Origin: Gammaproteobacteria bacterium
GTDB taxonomy: Bacteria; Pseudomonadota; Gammaproteobacteria; Steroidobacterales; XN24
Direction: 5' to 3'
Length of the DNA stretch: 37,765 bases
Assembly (NCBI GenBank): GCA_020341735.1
Contig: CP070833.1
Coordinates: forward strand, 2,314,939 to 2,352,703
Of the stretch, positions 31,344-37,765 are shown in pieces (the stretch's first letter is position 1; each line of letters opens with the position of its first letter). The position numbers and the translations under genes are program-made. The notes below the pieces were generated by a model, which searched no databases, had not been told where the DNA came from, and saw nothing but the letters and a program-made list of their open reading frames with translations.

Positions 31344-32273
31344 ATGAAGATCGGCGTAGTCGTCGATGCGAGTTGCGATCTGCCCCGATCGTATATTGAC
31401 GAGCATCGTCTCATCGTATTGCCGAATGTGCTGGAGTTCGGTGAGAAGGAGATCATCGACAGTCGCGATGCCCGGGAGACGCTGGCCGCGTACCGGCGCT
31501 ACGTCGCGGATAAGTCACTCGAGGCACGCAGTCGGACGCTGGAGGTTGACGCGATCCGGGATCTCTTCCTGGTTGATCTGGTGCTTAGATTCGACCGGGT
31601 TCTGGTGTTGTGCGTCAGCTCAAATCTTGGCAGCGTCTTTAGCAAGGCGACCCAGGCCTCCTATGCCATCTTGCAGGGCTATCGGCAGCGACGGGCAGAG
31701 GCGGGCCTGGTCGAACCATTTGCGTTGCGTGTTCTGGATACAGGCAGCGTGGGGCCCGGCGAGGCTGTGCTGGCCGCGGAGGCCATTCGCATGCTAGAGG
31801 ATGAGAGGCCACCCTTCGAGAAGGCACGCCGCACGATAAGAGACCTTAGCCGCAAGATCACCTGTCTGCTGGTGCCGAATGACCTGTTCTATCTGCGCCA
31901 CCGGGCCCGGGGCCGGGGCGAGGACAATCTTGGGCCCGTGGCGTACCGGATCGGATCTGCGCTGGGCATCAAGCCAATCCTCGAAATGCGTCAAGGAAAG
32001 TCGCGAATTTCAGCTCGTTCGAGGGGTTTTGAAAGCGGCGTGGGCAGCGTTCTTCAGAGGGCCCGGACAGCAATCTCGCAGGGACATGCGCGTCCCATCG
32101 TGGCAATGAGCTTTGGCGGCGATCCAAGGCGGGTGCGGGAGCTGTCCGCCTACCAGGAATTCGAGGCCTTTGCGGCGGTCAATCGTTGCGATCTGCACTT
32201 GTCAGTGATGAGTGCCACTCTGGCGCTCAACGTTGGCCCCGGGGCATTCTCGCTCGCCTTCATCGGCGACTGA
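31344..32273 (+). CDS. DegV-family fatty-acid-binding protein
   Basis: A 309-residue protein starting MKIGVVVDASCDLPRSYID, the N-terminal EDD/DegV signature in which the cysteine takes the usual threonine/serine place. VLCVSSNLGSVFSKATQAS, DTGSVGPGEAVLAAEAIRM and LGIKPILEMRQG follow the family. DegV proteins bind free fatty acids; in Gram-positives (FakB) they present them to FakA kinase, but no fakA-like gene is present here. ATG 31344 is chosen for the GGGGGG ribosome site 5 bases upstream. The 114-base gap after hrpA contains only a 7-bp inverted repeat. Confidence 0.87.
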   Translation: MKIGVVVDASCDLPRSYIDEHRLIVLPNVLEFGEKEIIDSRDARETLAAYRRYVADKSLEARSRTLEVDAIRDLFLVDLVLRFDRVLVLCVSSNLGSVFSKATQASYAILQGYRQRRAEAGLVEPFALRVLDTGSVGPGEAVLAAEAIRMLEDERPPFEKARRTIRDLSRKITCLLVPNDLFYLRHRARGRGEDNLGPVAYRIGSALGIKPILEMRQGKSRISARSRGFESGVGSVLQRARTAISQGHARPIVAMSFGGDPRRVRELSAYQEFEAFAAVNRCDLHLSVMSATLALNVGPGAFSLAFIGD

Positions 32274-32277
32274 ATTT

Positions 32278-33042
32278 TCAGTCTCGCGTGGCCCCCTGTC
32301 TGTGCTTGAGCAATGGCTCTATCAGATCGAGCGGTAGCGGGAATACAACCGTATTGGTTTTGTCCGTGCTTATTTCGGTCAGCGTCTGCAGATAACGCAG
32401 TTGCAGACTCTGCGGCTGTCTCGACAGAGTCTCGGCTGCCTGTAAGAGCAGCTCCGACGCCTGCATTTCACCCTCAGCGTGAATCACCTTGGCGCGACGG
32501 GATCTTTCCGCCTCTGCCTGAGCTGCGATCGCCCGAATCATGCTCTCGTCCAGGTCCACGTGCTTGATCTCGACGTTTGATACCTTGATGCCCCATGCGT
32601 CGGTCGAGCGGTCGAGAATCGACTGGATGTCGGTGTTGAGCTTCTCTCTCTCAGACAGCATCTCGTCAAGTTCATGCTGGCCGAGCACAGATCTCAAGGT
32701 CGTCTGGGCAAGCTGGCTGGTCGCCTCGAATACGTTTTCAACCTGGATGACGGCCTTCTCCGGGTCGACAATCCGGAAATAGACGACCGCGTTGACCTTG
32801 ACCGAGACATTGTCTCTCGAGATCACGTCCTGGGTAGGGACGTCCATCACGATCACCCGCAGGTCGCGTTTCACCATCTGCTGGATACCAGGTATCACAA
32901 TGATGATGCCGGGTCCCTTGACCGTCTGGAATCGTCCCAGCAGGAAAATCACGCCGCGCTCGTACTCCTTCAGAATCTTGATTGAACTGAAGAGGAAGAG
33001 GACGACAAATCCGACGAGAAAAGTGGCGAATTGTTCGAACAT
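32278..33042 (-). CDS. Slipin/stomatin-like SPFH protein
   Basis: A 254-residue SPFH protein with an N-terminal membrane helix (about 5-23), the band-7 start [21 protein letters not shown], and a coiled-coil segment [24 protein letters not shown] (about 180-203). Stomatins form membrane microdomain oligomers and often pair with an NfeD-type protease. The nfeD gene lies 11 bases upstream on the same strand and an AGGAGA ribosome site precedes ATG 33042, so both are probably one operon. It ends 4 bases from the convergent degV. Confidence 0.94.
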   Translation of the reverse strand: MFEQFATFLVGFVVLFLFSSIKILKEYERGVIFLLGRFQTVKGPGIIIVIPGIQQMVKRDLRVIVMDVPTQDVISRDNVSVKVNAVVYFRIVDPEKAVIQVENVFEATSQLAQTTLRSVLGQHELDEMLSEREKLNTDIQSILDRSTDAWGIKVSNVEIKHVDLDESMIRAIAAQAEAERSRRAKVIHAEGEMQASELLLQAAETLSRQPQSLQLRYLQTLTEISTDKTNTVVFPLPLDLIEPLLKHRQGATRD

Positions 33043-33053
33043 CCCGAATTCTC

Positions 33054-34433
33054 CTAAGAGTCGAGTGGCTCGACGGAAAGGTCGAGGCCTGAAGCATCTG
33101 TAATGCGAAGTTTCTGTCCCTTGTGGACCGGGCTGGCGCAGGTCGCTTGCCAGATCTCTCCGTGGACAAGCACGTGGCCGGTCCCGTCAAAATCTGTGCT
33201 CGCCACCGCGATCGCGCCGATCATCTGTTCCATCCCGCTAACTACCGGGCGTCTGCGGGCCCTTACAGCGAGCCACACTATTGCCATGACAATGCCGCCA
33301 CCAACCAGCCCGATACTGCCGATCAGGGTTCGCGAGATGCCGAATCCCGGCACGTCGGTGTCCATCAGAATGATCGACCCGGAAACGAAAGCGATGATGC
33401 CGCCAATACCCAGAGCGCCTAAGCTGGGAACAAAAATCTCCGCGATCATGAGAATGACGCCGAGGACGATCAATCCGAGTCCGGCAAAATTCACCGGCAG
33501 TATCTGGAAGGCATAGGCAGCGAGCAGGAGGCAAATCGCTCCGGCTACCCCGGGGAGCACAGCGCCCGGGTTGTAACCCTCGAAAAGCAGGCCGTATATC
33601 CCTACCAGCAAGAGAAGATAGGCCACGGTCGGGTTGGTGATGGTGGCGAGAAGACGGGTGCGCCAGTCCGGCTCGATCCGCTCCAGGGCCAGGCCCTGCG
33701 TGTCGATAGTCACCGTCTCGCCGGCCATCTCTATCTCTCTGCCGTGGATCATCCGCAGCAGTTCGTCCAGGTCCGACGCTACCAGATCGATAACGCCAAG
33801 CTCGAGGGCCTTCTCTGCAGACAGGCTGGCCGCCTCACGCACGGCCTTTTCGGCCCAGTCCGCATTGCGGCCGCGGCGTTCGGCCAGGCTGCGTATATAA
33901 GCGATGGCATCATTGATGGCCTTGGAGCTAGCAGCGTCCGAGGGGCCGCCTTTTTCGGGCTCGCCATCATCCTCGTCATCCGCTTCGTCGGTTGCTTCAT
34001 CCTTACCCCCGCCGGGCAGCGGTGAGGATCCGCCTACGGGGACCGGTGTCGCTGCTCCCAGGTTGGTGGCTGGCGCCATGGCCGCCACGTGACTGGCGTA
34101 CAGGATGTATGTGCCGGCACTGGCGGCTCGCGAACCCTGGGGAGACACATACGTAACCACCGGCACAGGCGAAGCAAGGATCGCCTTGATAATGTCTCTC
34201 ATCGAACTGTCGAGCCCACCCGGTGTGTCCATCTCGATGACGACAAGTCGGGCGTCCCGTTCGGCAGCCGTAGCCAGCCCTTCCTGAATGTAGGCGCTGG
34301 TGGCAGGGCCTATGGGTCCGTTGATGCCGAGAAGAATGCCTGTCCCATTCCCGGCACCGGCCTGGCCGCCCAGTGACAGGAGTATGACTGCTGACAGGCT
34401 GCGAATGAGAAATTTTGATAGTACAGCGAGCAT
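33054..34433 (-). CDS. NfeD-family membrane serine protease
   Basis: A 459-residue NfeD protein. A signal-anchor helix opens it (about 5-28), then a ClpP-like serine protease domain with nucleophile S105 (SRAASAG) and catalytic lysine K171 (SKAINDA), four to five membrane helices (about 265-405), and a soluble OB-fold at the end. NfeD proteases cleave hydrophobic stomatin C-termini in archaeal homologues, matching the slipin directly downstream. Between serine and lysine there is a long acidic low-complexity stretch (about 133-168; 13 Asp/Glu in 20 residues at the core), so S-K spacing is about 25 residues greater than in the archaeal model. GAGAGAGGA precedes the ATG. Confidence 0.93.
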   Translation of the reverse strand: MLAVLSKFLIRSLSAVILLSLGGQAGAGNGTGILLGINGPIGPATSAYIQEGLATAAERDARLVVIEMDTPGGLDSSMRDIIKAILASPVPVVTYVSPQGSRAASAGTYILYASHVAAMAPATNLGAATPVPVGGSSPLPGGGKDEATDEADDEDDGEPEKGGPSDAASSKAINDAIAYIRSLAERRGRNADWAEKAVREAASLSAEKALELGVIDLVASDLDELLRMIHGREIEMAGETVTIDTQGLALERIEPDWRTRLLATITNPTVAYLLLLVGIYGLLFEGYNPGAVLPGVAGAICLLLAAYAFQILPVNFAGLGLIVLGVILMIAEIFVPSLGALGIGGIIAFVSGSIILMDTDVPGFGISRTLIGSIGLVGGGIVMAIVWLAVRARRRPVVSGMEQMIGAIAVASTDFDGTGHVLVHGEIWQATCASPVHKGQKLRITDASGLDLSVEPLDS

Positions 34434-34509
34434 AAGATCCTCTCTCCTGATGTTAGCGTTGCCCCGATCCCGACGCCAGAAACTTGAGAGTTGGCCACTC
34501 CGGGTCCGC

Positions 34510-34515
34510 TATACT
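34510..34515 (+). promoter_or_regulatory. -10-like hexamer upstream of the asparaginase-domain gene
   Basis: TATACT stands 33 bases before the ATG at 34548. A TTGAGA at 34484-34489 is 20 bases away, longer than ideal. This is the only sensible promoter in the divergent 114-base gap with nfeD. Confidence 0.3.
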
Positions 34516-34547
34516 CGATCACTGGTTTCTGTCGTCGGATCCGCTCG

Positions 34548-35045
34548 ATGAAGATTGCTTTCATAGCCACCGGTGGGACTATCGACAAGGTCTACTTCGA
34601 CGCCAAGAGTGCGTTTGAAGTCGGTCAATCCGTGATCGAGCATGTACTCAGACAGGGGCAGGTGAACTTCGAGTACGTGTTGGTGCCGCTATTGAGGAAA
34701 GACAGTCTGGAACTGACTGACGATGATCGATCCATGATCCGCCGGGCGGTGGAGGCCACTGAGTGCAACCACGTAGTCATCACGCACGGCACCGATACGA
34801 TGGTGGAGACGGCAGCAAACCTGGCCGGCATCGTCGGCAAGACTATCGTTCTGACCGGCTCCTTGAGTCCGGCTCGCTTCCAGTCGAGCGATGCTGACTT
34901 CAATATCGGCCTGGCCATCGGTGCCGTACAGTCTCGAGCTCCGGGCGTCTACATTGCCATGAACGGCCGGATATTCGACCCCGCCCGGGTCAGGAAGAAT
35001 CGCGAACGAAATCGGTTCGAAAGCATTAGCAGCGTTACAGAGTAG
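34548..35045 (+). CDS. Single-domain (half-length) asparaginase-like protein
   Basis: This 165-residue protein equals only the N-terminal domain of type I/II L-asparaginases. Catalytic motifs are intact: TGGTI (T11 nucleophile), the second-triad THGTDTM (T82, D83), and a K/D/S stretch KDSLE. The whole C-terminal domain (about 150 residues) is missing, and a clear TAG stop follows an ordinary end, with no frameshift visible downstream because the next ORF is an unrelated hydrolase. Short asparaginase-domain proteins of this size are known in proteobacteria, so this may be the normal form, though without the C-terminal domain the active site at the dimer interface would be altered. The MBL-fold gene starts 12 bases later. 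Confidence 0.85.
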   Translation: MKIAFIATGGTIDKVYFDAKSAFEVGQSVIEHVLRQGQVNFEYVLVPLLRKDSLELTDDDRSMIRRAVEATECNHVVITHGTDTMVETAANLAGIVGKTIVLTGSLSPARFQSSDADFNIGLAIGAVQSRAPGVYIAMNGRIFDPARVRKNRERNRFESISSVTE

Positions 35046-35057
35046 AAGTAGGTATAC

Positions 35058-36002
35058 ATGCGCTCAACCAGACCCCTTGCCGCCTTTCTGGCGACCGTCC
35101 CGCTACTTGCCGGCACGGGTAGCGCCGAAGCGGACAGTGAGTCGGCCTCTGCCGATGTCATGGTTGGGGAGAGGGTGGTGACCGTCAGGGCGGAGGAGGT
35201 CGCCCCGGGTCTGTTCTTCATTACCGGCGCGGGGGGCAACATGGGATTGTCGATCGGTGACGATGGAGTCTTCCTTGTTGACGACCAGTATGCACCCCTC
35301 ACCGATGCGATTCGACAAGTGATCGCTAAGCTTACGGACCAACCCGTGAAGTTCGTTCTGAATACTCACTGGCATGGAGATCATACGGGCGGGAACGAAA
35401 ACCTCGGGGCATCGGGGACCGTTGTGATTGCGCACGACAATGTTCGAAGCCGGATGTCGGCGGAGCAATTCGAGAGCTTTTGGGACAGGACAACCCCGGC
35501 ATCGGCGCCTGAGGCCTTGCCGGTCGTGACTTTCAGCGACGCGGTGACCTTCCATATGAATGGCTTGAGCATCCGGGCATTTCATGTCGCGGCTGCGCAT
35601 ACGGACGGCGATACGATCGTTCAGTTTCAGGAGGCGAACGTCGTCCACATGGGGGACGTATTATTTCACTACTGGTACCCCTACATCGACGTTAGTGCCG
35701 GTGGCTCAGTTCGGGGCACTATTGCGGCGGTTAATGCCGTGTTGTCGATGATCGATGCTCAGACCGTCGTCATGCCCGGTCATGGGGCAACCGTGACGGA
35801 CAAAGCCGGTCTCGAGAATTACCGTGACATGCTGCAGGACGTCGCCGACCGCATCCAGTCGATGATTGACGCCGGCAAGTCGCTGGAGGAAGTGCAGGCG
35901 GCCAGGCCGACGGCCGCCTGGGATGAGGAATGGGGCCAGCACTTCATGACTCCGGAACTGTTCACGAAGCTGATCTACGGAGACCTAAGCGGTGGCCTCT
36001 AG
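35058..36002 (+). CDS. Exported metallo-beta-lactamase-fold hydrolase
   Basis: A 314-residue MBL-fold protein with a signal peptide (RPLAAFLATVPLLAGTGSAEA, cleavage near residue 25), so periplasmic. The zinc signature THWHGDHTGGNE supplies H104, H106, D108 and H109; the later histidines are in HTDGD and GHGA. The overall form resembles cyclase-like or quorum-quenching-like periplasmic MBL proteins, not true beta-lactamases or glyoxalase II; no substrate can be named. It probably shares an operon with the asparaginase-domain gene. The gap to the convergent ALDH gene (69 bases) contains a 6-bp inverted repeat (36003-36008/36016-36021) that could be a weak bidirectional terminator. Confidence 0.9.
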   Translation: MRSTRPLAAFLATVPLLAGTGSAEADSESASADVMVGERVVTVRAEEVAPGLFFITGAGGNMGLSIGDDGVFLVDDQYAPLTDAIRQVIAKLTDQPVKFVLNTHWHGDHTGGNENLGASGTVVIAHDNVRSRMSAEQFESFWDRTTPASAPEALPVVTFSDAVTFHMNGLSIRAFHVAAAHTDGDTIVQFQEANVVHMGDVLFHYWYPYIDVSAGGSVRGTIAAVNAVLSMIDAQTVVMPGHGATVTDKAGLENYRDMLQDVADRIQSMIDAGKSLEEVQAARPTAAWDEEWGQHFMTPELFTKLIYGDLSGGL

Positions 36003-36070
36003 GCGGGTGGGGCCGACCCGCAAAGCAGCGAGTGCGGCACGCTCCCATCCGCGAGCATCGAATATTGATC

Positions 36071-37594
36071 TCAACCGCCCACGTTAAAACGTATCCCCTG
36101 GGCGAGAGGGAGTTCCGGTGAATAGTTGATCGTAGTCGTCTGCCGACGCATGTAGGCCTTCCAACTGTCCGAGCCCGCTTCCCGTCCCCCGCCGGTCTCT
36201 TTCTCCCCGCCGAAAGCGCCGCCAATCTCGGCGCCGGACGTTCCGATATTGACGTTGGCAATGCCGCAGTCGCTACCGGCCGCCGAGAGAAATTTTTCGG
36301 CATGCTGAAGTCTATCCGTGAAGATGGCCGAAGACAGGCCCTGCCGGACTCCGTTCTGCATCGAGATTGCTTCATCAAGATGGTGGAACGGGATCAGATA
36401 AAGGATAGGGGCGAACGTCTCGTCCTGAACGACTTCCCACTCATTCATCGCCTTGACGATTGTCGGCTCTACGTAGTTGCCCGGACGGTCCAGTACGTGA
36501 CCGCCGTAGAGGATCTGTCCGCCACTCGCCAGTACCTTTTCAAGGGCAGCCTCGAAGCGAATTACGGAGGATTGATTGATCAGTGGCCCCATCAGGGTGT
36601 CGGGAGCCATGGGGTCGCCAATGCTTATCTGGTCATAGGCATGGCGGAGTCGCATGGTGACCGCCTCAAACACCTCTTCGTGGACCAGGACCCTGCGCGT
36701 AGTTGTGCATCGTTGGCCCGCAGTGCCCACAGCCCCGAAAACGATCGCAGGGATAGCCAGATCGAGGTTTGCCTGTTCGTCGACAATGATTGCATTATTG
36801 CCGCCGAGCTCGAGCAGGCTGCGCCCCATGCGACCGGCGACCCGATGCCCTACCTGCCTGCCGATCGCGCAGGAACCCGTAAATGAGACCAGGTCAACTC
36901 GGGCATCATCTACGAAGCGCTCCGCCAGGGCCACGTCGCTTTCGATAAAGAGATTGAAGATCGGTGGCAGGCCCAGCGGCACCAGGGCCTCATTGCAGAT
37001 CTTCTGGACTGCGATAGCGGTTAATGGGGTCTTCGGCGATGGTTTCCACACGCTGATGTCGCCGCAGACCGCGGCAATGAACGCATTCCATGACCAGACC
37101 GCGACGGGAAAATTGAAGGCACTGATGATGCCGACCACCCCCAGAGGGTGCCACTGTTCATACATCCGATGACCGGGGCGTTCGGAGTGCATGGTGTTGC
37201 CATAGAGCATCCTCGACTGCCCCACGGCAAAGTCGGCGATGTCGATCATCTCCTGGACCTCTCCATCACCTTCGGCCTTGATTTTGCCCATTTCGAGGGT
37301 GACCAGGCTGCCCAGATCATCCTTATGCCGTCGCAGTGCTTCGCCGACCAGCCTGACTGCCTCACCACGCTGCGGAGCGGGGACTATGCGCCAGGCATGA
37401 AAGGCCTCGTGGGCCGCCCGCATCACCGCTTCGTATTCCTCGACACCCGCGGCCCGGACCCGAGCGATCAGCTCGCCGGTGGCCGGATTGACTGAATCGA
37501 TCAATTGGCCGCCGTCGCAGCCCAGAGGCCGCTGACCAATCCATGCCCCGGCATTCTCCTCTTCCAGGCCCAGTCTGCTCAGAATCTCTTTCAT
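36071..37594 (-). CDS. ALDH7-family aldehyde dehydrogenase (alpha-aminoadipic semialdehyde/piperidine-6-carboxylate type)
   Basis: A 507-residue aldehyde dehydrogenase. Catalytic cysteine C296 (TAGQRCTTT), general base E262 (ELGGNNAI) and the oxyanion asparagine N161 (SAFNFPV) are intact. [24 protein letters not shown] and the C-terminal [26 protein letters not shown] place it in ALDH7 (antiquitin), which oxidises alpha-aminoadipate semialdehyde in lysine breakdown. ATG 37594 is chosen since GAGGAG lies just upstream; a TTG 15 bases earlier would overlap that site. It begins 12 bases after the preceding ACAD fragment, so the two are co-transcribed. Confidence 0.92.
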   Translation of the reverse strand: MKEILSRLGLEEENAGAWIGQRPLGCDGGQLIDSVNPATGELIARVRAAGVEEYEAVMRAAHEAFHAWRIVPAPQRGEAVRLVGEALRRHKDDLGSLVTLEMGKIKAEGDGEVQEMIDIADFAVGQSRMLYGNTMHSERPGHRMYEQWHPLGVVGIISAFNFPVAVWSWNAFIAAVCGDISVWKPSPKTPLTAIAVQKICNEALVPLGLPPIFNLFIESDVALAERFVDDARVDLVSFTGSCAIGRQVGHRVAGRMGRSLLELGGNNAIIVDEQANLDLAIPAIVFGAVGTAGQRCTTTRRVLVHEEVFEAVTMRLRHAYDQISIGDPMAPDTLMGPLINQSSVIRFEAALEKVLASGGQILYGGHVLDRPGNYVEPTIVKAMNEWEVVQDETFAPILYLIPFHHLDEAISMQNGVRQGLSSAIFTDRLQHAEKFLSAAGSDCGIANVNIGTSGAEIGGAFGGEKETGGGREAGSDSWKAYMRRQTTTINYSPELPLAQGIRFNVGG

Positions 37595-37605
37595 TTCTTT
37601 GCTCC

Positions 37606-37765
37606 TCAAACGCGCTGGTGACCGGTTTCCCCGGTCGCCACCAGACGTGCCGAAATTTCGTTGGTACCGCCATGAGCGTAGTAACGCCCGAACCTGTTAT
37701 CGATGATTTCCTTAAGCCGGAAATCCTCCTGCGCCAAGAAGCCGCCGTGGTCATCCGGATTCATC
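37606..37765 (-). CDS. C-terminus of an acyl-CoA dehydrogenase family protein, cut by window edge
   Basis: The last 52 residues of a protein run in from the right edge in an open frame ending in TGA at 37608. It reads ...[20 protein letters not shown]..., the acyl-CoA dehydrogenase C-terminal GGTxEI signature that binds the FAD of the adjacent subunit. The visible in-frame ATG (37764) is almost certainly internal. The stop codon overlaps the ribosome site of the ALDH7 gene, so the genes are coupled. Which acyl-CoA is oxidised cannot be told from this stretch. Confidence 0.7.
   Translation of the reverse strand, partial: MNPDDHGGFLAQEDFRLKEIIDNRFGRYYAHGGTNEISARLVATGETGHQRV

Noticed and set aside
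36003..36021. 6-bp inverted repeat GCGGGT/ACCCGC between the MBL gene and ALDH7
   Set aside because: Short stem and no T-run; left only as a remark in the MBL entry.

Overview
The window is GC-rich, gene-dense chromosomal DNA from a gammaproteobacterium. The support is the gene set: RarD, TatD, 2,4-dienoyl-CoA reductase FadH, HrpA, MazG, RoxA/YcfD, AcnA, FumC, PurB and MnmA. Wax ester synthase, an HSDL2-like SDR, ALDH7 and the tail of an acyl-CoA dehydrogenase suggest a lipid- and amino-acid-degrading, probably marine or environmental heterotroph. This is inference; the genus cannot be named. No rRNA, tRNA, CRISPR array, insertion sequence, phage gene or integration site was seen. No gap between genes exceeds about 260 bases.

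Layout from left to right. A CBS-domain protein enters from the left edge and faces polyphosphate kinase (ppk1). Divergent from ppk1 are homoserine kinase (thrB), rarD and a small membrane-anchored NERD protein; a Rho-independent terminator sits only 14 bases before the thrB start. An M20 peptidase (-), a HAD phosphatase (+), tatD (-) and a wax ester synthase/DGAT with a histone-like tail (-) follow. fadH, a repeat-built beta-helix lipoprotein and a YgjP-type metalloprotease run on the plus strand. A minus-strand block then reads acnA, a SIRT5-type sirtuin, an HSDL2-like SDR and a patatin. Next is a purB block on the minus strand: purB, roxA, a GNAT, a PLD-like protein, nudJ and mnmA. Divergent from purB is fumC, nudL, mazG, hrpA and degV. 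The right end has the nfeD/slipin pair (-), a half-length asparaginase and a secreted metallo-beta-lactamase-fold protein (+), and an ALDH7 gene (-) preceded by an acyl-CoA dehydrogenase fragment cut by the window edge.

How the genes fit together: most of the window is housekeeping. TCA enzymes (AcnA, FumC), purine synthesis (PurB), nucleotide sanitation (NudJ, NudL, MazG), tRNA and ribosome modification (MnmA, RoxA), lipid storage and beta-oxidation (WS/DGAT, FadH, ACAD, patatin) and membrane quality control (NfeD plus SPFH) are all present. No complete, clearly new multi-gene system was seen. The best leads are the thrB leader/terminator, the beta-helix lipoprotein, the basic tail on the wax synthase, the GNAT plus PLD-like insert in the purB neighbourhood, and the variant-zinc sirtuin behind acnA.
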